Source: an archaeon (lineage in GTDB: Archaea > Thermoproteota > Nitrososphaeria > Nitrososphaerales > CADDZS01). Taken from it: DNA of 9,436 bases. Position numbers and translations under genes: made by a program. The notes under the pieces were generated by a model. The model did not search any database and was not told the DNA's origin. It saw only the letters and a list, made by a program, of their open reading frames with translations. Positions 5,335 to 9,436 of the stretch are shown in pieces (the first letter of the stretch is position 1; the number at the start of each line of letters is the position of its first letter). The stretch is from positions 1 to 9,436 of the forward strand of contig JAJYUX010000067.1 of the NCBI GenBank assembly GCA_021792315.1, in the 5' to 3' direction.

Positions 5335-5772
5335 ATGGGAACAATGTCCGCTGTCGGAGAAAACAAGCCCGTAGCTGCATTTACTCTCGCTGCGGTAGGA
5401 CTTGCCTTTCAAGGCATTGCAGGGGTGCTCTTTGTTTACATGATTTCTTTCTTTTCTTCAAATTATGGCAATTTCGGATATGGCATGATGGGGCCCTGGA
5501 TGATGTTTGGTGGAGGCTGGCCCTGGATGTTCGGATTCTCCCCTTTCTGGTTTGTATTCCTCATCATCTTCGCAGCTGTTGAAATTACACTCGGAGTGCT
5601 GGGCTTACTATGGATGAATACTGCGAACATTGAAAAGATCAGAACAGGTTCGGTCTTCGTTCTCATTGCTTCGATAATTGCTTTCCCAACGATGTGGGGT
5701 TTCATGATAGGATCTCTTCTGATGCTTATTGGAAGCATTCTAGGTCTAACTTGGCAGCCTCAGATCAAGTAG
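5335..5772 (+). CDS. Met/Trp/Gly-rich membrane protein preceding the second cupredoxin
   Basis: A 145-residue protein taking ATG 5335 as the start. In-frame TTG codons at 5308 (overlapping arsR) and 5329, and an ATG at 5344, are alternatives. The hydrophobic segments are at about 13-40, 71-94 and 105-138, the last long enough for two short helices, so three or four membrane passes. Between the first two lies a striking loop, YGMMGPWMMFGGGWPWMFG (49-67), rich in Met, Trp and Gly. Met-rich extracellular loops can bind copper(I), which would fit the rusticyanin-like gene 23 bp downstream (inference). The general shape resembles small DUF4064-like membrane proteins, but I cannot assign a family. 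It begins 7 bp after the arsR stop and is surely co-transcribed with it. Confidence 0.72.
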   Translation: MGTMSAVGENKPVAAFTLAAVGLAFQGIAGVLFVYMISFFSSNYGNFGYGMMGPWMMFGGGWPWMFGFSPFWFVFLIIFAAVEITLGVLGLLWMNTANIEKIRTGSVFVLIASIIAFPTMWGFMIGSLLMLIGSILGLTWQPQIK

Positions 5773-5795
5773 CTGGCAGGAGCGCATGATTTATC

Positions 5796-6494
5796 ATGAA
5801 GGACTCCCACAAAGTGCTGATCGCTGTCAGTCTCGGAATATTGTTTGCAGCAGCTCTCGCGATTCCGATAGTATTGAGTGGATACTCTGGTGTTACCGGC
5901 GGGCAAGCTAGCCCATTCTTTGGAGGAATGATGACCACTCAGGGTCAAGCAATCTCTCTGGATCAGGCGATTCAGATGATGAAAAGCGTCCCCCAATATG
6001 CAAATGTAATTCTAGGCAATAATACAATAGTTTTCAGCAGCAACGGCTCCCAGAGCATTCGACTGGTTGCACTTGCAACGGACCACGCGGGAGCCGCAAA
6101 TCTGACGACGAGCGCGCCACCGAGCTACGCTACGGATGATGTATTCGTGATATATGGACTGGTAGATCCAACACTCGTCGTTCCACGTGGAGCAGCTCTG
6201 GAGATAGTCATAGTAAACTTGGACAAGGACATGTACCACAACTTTGTGATTACTTCAACAGGCCCGCCGTACTCCTACATGGCTATGCAGCAGGGAATGA
6301 TGGGTAACTGGCAGCAGCGTGGAACATGGGTTGCAATGATGCCTTTCCTGCCGCCAGCAAATCTCAATCAAGGAATAGTTCACGAGTACACGTACACTGT
6401 CACATTGAGCAGTCAACAAGCAACTCTCTGGTATCTCTGCATCTATCCTGGACATGCGCAAGATGGAATGTATGGCAGGATGCTAGTGACATAA
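5796..6494 (+). CDS. Rusticyanin-like blue copper protein
   Basis: A 232-residue exported cupredoxin. Residues 7-28 are a hydrophobic signal or anchor. Residues 54-95 (SLDQAIQMMKSVPQYANV..., then a strand pair) correspond to the extra N-terminal extension that distinguishes rusticyanin from other cupredoxins. The core follows rusticyanin closely: VDPTLVVPRGAALEIVIVN, the first ligand H148 in NLDKDMYHNF, then STGPPYSYM. The other ligands are C215, H220 and M225, spaced C-x4-H-x4-M in YLCIYPGHAQDGMYGR. Rusticyanin carries electrons at high potential in acidophiles, classically in iron oxidation. Here the neighbours concern sulfur, so it may accept electrons from sulfur oxidation or feed a terminal oxidase (inference). 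A GGAG sits 13 nt before the ATG. It is a diverged paralogue of the 241-975 protein and lacks that protein's long Gly/Met linker. Confidence 0.9.
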   Translation: MKDSHKVLIAVSLGILFAAALAIPIVLSGYSGVTGGQASPFFGGMMTTQGQAISLDQAIQMMKSVPQYANVILGNNTIVFSSNGSQSIRLVALATDHAGAANLTTSAPPSYATDDVFVIYGLVDPTLVVPRGAALEIVIVNLDKDMYHNFVITSTGPPYSYMAMQQGMMGNWQQRGTWVAMMPFLPPANLNQGIVHEYTYTVTLSSQQATLWYLCIYPGHAQDGMYGRMLVT

Positions 6495-6523
6495 CAATTT
6501 CTTTGAGTGTGATATAATTCAAG

Positions 6524-7714
6524 ATGCAACGTGTCAGTAAACCAATCTATCTGGATTACAATGCAACCACTCCAGTCGACCCTGATGTTCTCAAAGCGAT
6601 GAGTCCATATTTGCAAGAACACTTTGGTAACCCATCGAGCAGTCACGATTACGGTAGGACTACGAAGGAGGCAGTGGAGAAAGCTAGGCAACAGGTTGCA
6701 AACCTGATCTCCGCATCTCCAGAGGAGATAGTATTCACAAGCGGAGGCAGTGAGAGTGACAATACAGCGATAATAGGCGTGGCTCTAGCAAACATGGGAA
6801 GAATGAAGAAAGGAGGGCACGTAATTACCTCGCGAATCGAGCATCCTGCCGTTCTGGAATCCGCCAGATATTTGGAGGACAGGCTTGGCTTCAAAGTAAC
6901 TTATCTTCCTGTGGACAATTATGGTCTAGTGAATCCAAGCGATGTGAGCGGTGCGATTACGGATGATACGATCCTGATCACAATAATGCACGCCAACAAT
7001 GAGGTCGGGACCATCCAACCCGTAGAGGAAATTGGAAATATCGCAAGAGAGAACGGAGTTCTTTTCCACACAGACGCTGCTCAGTCTTGCGGCAAGATAG
7101 AAGTTGATGTCAACAGAATGAATGTGGATCTACTGGCAATTGCTGGCCATAAGATGTACGCCCCAAAGGGAATCGGCGTCCTTTACGTAAGGAATGGTAC
7201 CGAAATAGACAGCTACATTCATGGAGCGGGACATGAGTCGGGCAGGAGGGCAGGCACCGAAAACGTTCCATACATCGTTGGGTTGGGGGCTGCTAGCAGG
7301 ATTGCAAAGAATATGCTTCCTTCCTTCGCCACGAGGGTCAAGGATTTGCGAAACAAGCTATACACTGGTATTCTCGAAGGAATCGGACAGGAAAAGGTCA
7401 GACTGAACTGTCATCCCGAAAATAGGTTGCCCAATACGCTCAACATCAGCTTGCGAGGAATAATCGGGGAAAAACTCCTGTCGGAAATACCTGAGATCGC
7501 CGCGTCCACTGGCTCAGCCTGTCATTCAGGATTATTCAAACCATCAGATGTTCTCCTAGAGATGGGTCTCGCGAAGGAGGAGGCCCTCGGTGCGCTGCGC
7601 CTGAGTTTGGGGCGCGGGACAAGCGAAGAAGAAATAGAAATTGCCTCAAAGCTGATTGTCGAGCGCTATGTCAAAGAGAGTGCTGCGAAGGAACAAAACG
7701 TTCCACAGGTTTAG
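6524..7714 (+). CDS. Cysteine desulfurase, NifS/IscS class
   Basis: A 396-residue PLP enzyme converting cysteine to alanine and an enzyme-bound persulfide. The N-terminal YLDYNATTPVDP, the FTSGGSESDN cofactor-phosphate loop (71-80), EHPAV with H107 stacking on PLP, HTDAAQ with D184, and AGHKMYAPKG with K210 as the Schiff-base lysine are all present. The mobile active-site loop ASTGSACHSG carries the catalytic C333, and RLSLGRGTSEEE closes the fold. The length and loop fit the group I NifS/IscS type rather than SufS. It lies 29 bp after the rusticyanin-like gene, so it may belong to the ArsR-led transcript. No IscU/SufU scaffold gene is adjacent. In this setting it could supply or exchange sulfur with the TusA domain, as IscS does with TusA in bacteria, or serve general Fe-S and thio-cofactor synthesis. 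Confidence 0.93.
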   Translation: MQRVSKPIYLDYNATTPVDPDVLKAMSPYLQEHFGNPSSSHDYGRTTKEAVEKARQQVANLISASPEEIVFTSGGSESDNTAIIGVALANMGRMKKGGHVITSRIEHPAVLESARYLEDRLGFKVTYLPVDNYGLVNPSDVSGAITDDTILITIMHANNEVGTIQPVEEIGNIARENGVLFHTDAAQSCGKIEVDVNRMNVDLLAIAGHKMYAPKGIGVLYVRNGTEIDSYIHGAGHESGRRAGTENVPYIVGLGAASRIAKNMLPSFATRVKDLRNKLYTGILEGIGQEKVRLNCHPENRLPNTLNISLRGIIGEKLLSEIPEIAASTGSACHSGLFKPSDVLLEMGLAKEEALGALRLSLGRGTSEEEIEIASKLIVERYVKESAAKEQNVPQV

Positions 7715-7723
7715 CGCGCACTC

Positions 7724-7729
7724 TTTTTT
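7724..7729 (+). terminator. Oligo-T stretch after the cysteine desulfurase gene
   Basis: Six T residues in a pyrimidine-rich stretch begin 10 nt after the TAG stop at 7712-7714. A small perfect stem, GGAAC/GTTCC (7690-7704), lies just upstream inside the coding end. This would end the rightward ArsR-led transcript before the C39-like gene. Confidence 0.4.
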
Positions 7730-7743
7730 CCCTCCGCTTGTGA

Positions 7744-8409
7744 ATGATCACTATGATGAGAGCTAAAAATAACGCGAAATTCCATGACACTGAGGAATCC
7801 ATTCGCTTGAATGTTCCATTCTACAGGCAAAACTACGATTTCACATGCGGCCCAGCGTCTCTCATGATGGCTATGAAGTACTTTGACAAAAAGATAGCAT
7901 TGTCTAAGGACTTGGAGATGGATATCTGGAGGGAGGCAAACATGGTCGAGAGCTACGGAACTAGCAGATACGGTCTGGCTTGTGCCGCATCGAAAAGAGG
8001 TTTTCTTGCATCAATAATCACCAACGTGCGTGGAATTGAATGGATCAACAAACTCTCGCCTCCGCTTAGAGGACTTAATTTTGGAATGCTCAAGTTCTTC
8101 TTTGAGGAGCAAAAGAGAAGGTGCTTGAAACTGGGAGTGTCGGAGACGGAGAGCAGTGTCGCGACAAATTTTATAGAGGAAAGCCTCTCCAATGGATCGG
8201 TTCCACTGCTCCTGTCAAACACAGCGTTCTTCTCCAAGGAGAATCTTCCGCACTGGATAGTTGTGACTGGAAAAGACCAAGACTGTGTATACCTGAACAA
8301 TCCGCTTGGAAAGGGCAAGGGGAGAAAGATGATGGTTCGTCTACACGACTTCCCAACTCTAAACGGTTACAAGGGGGACGAATGCATCATAAAATTGAAG
8401 TTAGCCTAG
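7744..8409 (+). CDS. C39-like papain-fold protein (putative cysteine peptidase)
   Basis: A 221-residue protein of the peptidase C39-like group. LNVPFYRQNYDFTCGPASLMMAMKYF (22-47) supplies Q29 for the oxyanion hole and the nucleophile C35 at the start of a helix, and LPHWIVVTGKDQDCVYLNNP (168-187) supplies H170. The third catalytic position, usually Asp in a DP motif, is Asn here (N186 in NNP), which papain-like enzymes tolerate. There is no signal peptide, ABC-transporter domain or visible bacteriocin leader substrate, so this is a stand-alone cytoplasmic protein like the DUF3335-type members, whose substrates are not known to me. ATG codons at 7753 and 7756 are alternative starts, as no clear Shine-Dalgarno site precedes any of them. 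It follows the oligo-T tract after the desulfurase gene and is probably transcribed separately. A link with the sulfur genes is not shown. Confidence 0.75.
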   Translation: MITMMRAKNNAKFHDTEESIRLNVPFYRQNYDFTCGPASLMMAMKYFDKKIALSKDLEMDIWREANMVESYGTSRYGLACAASKRGFLASIITNVRGIEWINKLSPPLRGLNFGMLKFFFEEQKRRCLKLGVSETESSVATNFIEESLSNGSVPLLLSNTAFFSKENLPHWIVVTGKDQDCVYLNNPLGKGKGRKMMVRLHDFPTLNGYKGDECIIKLKLA

Positions 8410-8494
8410 GTGTCGAAAACTAGTTTGACCAAAATAGAGCTGCTTGTGGATCTGCGGTAGCCTAACGTCTCGAACTGTCGAGTGGTGTAACCAA

Positions 8495-8818
8495 ATGAGA
8501 GGTCGTTACCTGAAACCGAGGAACGCTTGGGAAATCGCTTGGAATGAAGCTTTGCATTCGCGTGATGCGGTGAGGGCAAAGAAAATAGCTGAAGAATTGC
8601 TTCCAGACCCGTACAAAGCAGCTGTGAATGCATCTGATCCTGAGAGGAGAGAGGCGAAGGTACCAGAGGAGGAATGGTACTACGAGGAGTGTAGAAAGTA
8701 CACACAGTCGGAATTGGAAGATCGTAAGAAGCTAGAGGAATGGGCAAACCGCTACATGCCAGAAGAGGAAGAACAGCGCAAGAAACGTGATCGTAGGCTG
8801 AACGGATCAATTTTGTAA
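8495..8818 (+). CDS. Small highly charged protein of unknown function
   Basis: A 107-residue protein starting at ATG 8495, chosen because GGTGT lies about 8 nt upstream. A longer frame from TTG 8444 begins with unlikely sequence and has no ribosome site. The protein is almost wholly helical by composition and rich in Glu, Lys and Arg, with segments such as AWEIAWNEALHSRDAVRAKK, WYYEECRKYTQSELEDRKK and EEEEQRKKRDRR. It has one cysteine, no membrane segment and no motif I recognise. It lies 85 bp downstream of the C39-like gene; a 5-bp stem with a 4-nt loop (CTCGA/TCGAG, 8469-8482) precedes it. The stop is followed by a T5 run that may end transcription. Codon use is regular, which supports a real gene. 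Confidence 0.6.
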   Translation: MRGRYLKPRNAWEIAWNEALHSRDAVRAKKIAEELLPDPYKAAVNASDPERREAKVPEEEWYYEECRKYTQSELEDRKKLEEWANRYMPEEEEQRKKRDRRLNGSIL

Positions 8819-8848
8819 TTTTTCTCGAATAACTGGGATCGTCGCTCT

Positions 8849-9052
8849 TCACGTGAAGCTTTGGTCTCTTGTAGGAGAGACCGAGCTCCTATCGGGTAGA
8901 TCGGCGATGACATCTTTCAGTGTTATAGGGTTAGCCTCGGAACTATTCGAGGGGGTCAACGGGCCGATATTCATGTTTTCTGGTTTCACGAACAATATCA
9001 ACTCCTCATGGGACTCGGATTCGTGCTGACTCTTTCTATTTGCTTTGCCCAA
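8849..9052 (-). pseudogene. Possible remnant of a C5-cytosine DNA methyltransferase (very uncertain)
   Basis: An open stretch of 67 codons from TTG 9052 to the stop at 8849, in the 270-bp gap between the charged protein gene and the right-edge gene. No good ribosome site is visible, and the frame is closed upstream at 9083-9085. The segment ELILFVKPENMNIG followed by NPITLKDVIADLPD recalls the linker of many C5-cytosine methyltransferases, where a K/R-P-x-H stretch is followed by a V-T-V-x-D-A-I-x-D-L-P motif. Catalytic motifs (PC, ENV) are absent, so if the resemblance is real this is a decayed fragment rather than a working enzyme. The alternative is a short open frame arising by chance. 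Confidence 0.25.
8863..8891. other. Two overlapping, mutually exclusive hairpins
   Basis: GGTCTC (8863-8868) can pair with GAGACC (8877-8882), while TAGGAG (8872-8877) can pair with CTCCTA (8886-8891). The two 6-bp stems share the base at 8877 and interleave, so only one can form fully, or they could form a pseudoknot. The element starts 45 nt after the stop of the charged protein gene. It may be a transcript-end structure or chance. Confidence 0.3.
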
Positions 9053-9088
9053 CTTTGGCCAAAATGTCGTAAACCGACGACTCTAATT

Positions 9089-9436
9089 CTAGAAATCTAT
9101 AATTCTCGTGAACTGCTGTATAGTTTCAAACCGTTTCTTGCGTTTGCGGATAAAGAAAGTAAGGAGAGATGCTGCAACTAGAATCCCAACTACAGTTGCT
9201 ATGAAGAAGGAATCATAAGGCACTGATGGGGAGGATGACTTTACGACAAGAGGCACAACCACAGATTCTATGATCACATCATTCGAGGCTCCGACTAGCA
9301 GGCTGTAGTTTCCTTGCTGCAGGTTAGGCAGATAGTCGAGGGAAAGATTGGCGACATTAAGTTTGCTTGCAGAAGCAAACTGTGCCGGACTGAACGAGTA
9401 CGTCATATTTTCTAATCCAAATGTGCTCATTCCGCT
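9089..9436 (-). CDS. C-terminal part of a membrane-anchored surface protein
   Basis: The reading frame stays open to the right edge, so the ATG at 9430 is probably internal and the true start lies outside the window. About 115 residues are visible. They begin with beta-rich sequence (LNVANLSLDYLPNLQQGNYSLLVGASNDVIIES) of the kind found in Ig-like or fibronectin-like extracellular domains. A short Ser/Pro linker follows, then one membrane helix (about 75-94, numbered from that ATG), a stop-transfer cluster RKRKKR, and a 13-residue cytoplasmic tail. Three possible N-glycosylation sequons (NMT, NLS, NYS) lie on the outer side. This architecture is common among archaeal surface proteins. The specific function and family are not recognisable from the visible part. 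Confidence 0.65.
   Translation of the reverse strand, partial: SGMSTFGLENMTYSFSPAQFASASKLNVANLSLDYLPNLQQGNYSLLVGASNDVIIESVVVPLVVKSSSPSVPYDSFFIATVVGILVAASLLTFFIRKRKKRFETIQQFTRIIDF

Noticed and set aside
8410..8494. Possible tRNA or small RNA in the gap before the charged protein gene
   Set aside because: Only a 5-bp stem (CTCGA/TCGAG) is seen; there is no T-loop GTTCxA motif or cloverleaf pairing.
8406..8852. 148-codon minus-strand open frame opposite the small charged protein
   Set aside because: The plus-strand frame has a proper start with GGTG upstream and regular protein composition, while this one is Ser/Pro/Leu-rich with no start signal.

Overview
The window most likely comes from an archaeon that oxidises sulfur compounds. 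The archaeal signs are ribosome-binding sites matching the GGAGGTGATC consensus, AT-rich TATA-like boxes about 26 nt upstream of plausible transcription starts, frequent GTG/TTG starts, oligo-T stretches after genes, and a secreted protein with one C-terminal membrane anchor followed by a basic tail. Two rusticyanin-type blue copper proteins suggest an acidophile in a metal- or sulfur-rich setting. The lineage (Thermoplasmata, Nitrososphaeria or other) cannot be settled from these genes alone.

Layout. The centre (1242-7714) is a divergent gene cluster arranged around an 80-bp intergenic region at 4918-4997 that holds overlapping AT-rich palindromes. On the minus strand, reading leftward: a sulfide:quinone oxidoreductase-type flavoprotein, then dsrE, dsrF and dsrH homologues, then a single polypeptide joining a lipoate-binding GcvH/LbpA-like domain to a TusA-like sulfurtransferase domain, then a four-helix membrane protein. 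A rusticyanin-like protein (241-975, same strand) follows, probably with its own promoter. On the plus strand, reading rightward: a two-cysteine ArsR-family regulator, another Met/Trp/Gly-rich membrane protein, a second rusticyanin-like protein and a group NifS/IscS cysteine desulfurase.

How the parts may work together (inference). The flavoprotein would oxidise sulfide to a persulfide or polysulfide. DsrEFH and the TusA domain would pass the sulfane sulfur along protein cysteines to the lipoyl arm of the fused LbpA domain. In known sulfur oxidisers this arm serves an sHdr heterodisulfide-reductase-like complex, but no sHdr, DsrAB or lipoate-ligase gene is in the window. The rusticyanin-like proteins would carry electrons outside the membrane. 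The ArsR protein could sense persulfide and control both arms. The LbpA-TusA fusion is the most unusual item.

The flanks are less coherent. At the left edge is the start of a small membrane protein with a very strong ribosome-binding site. To the right are a C39-like papain-fold protein (7744-8409), a small highly charged protein (8495-8818), a stretch with two mutually exclusive hairpins and a possible DNA-methyltransferase remnant (8849-9052), and the C-terminal end of a membrane-anchored surface protein (9089 to the edge). I see no tRNA, rRNA, CRISPR array or insertion sequence.
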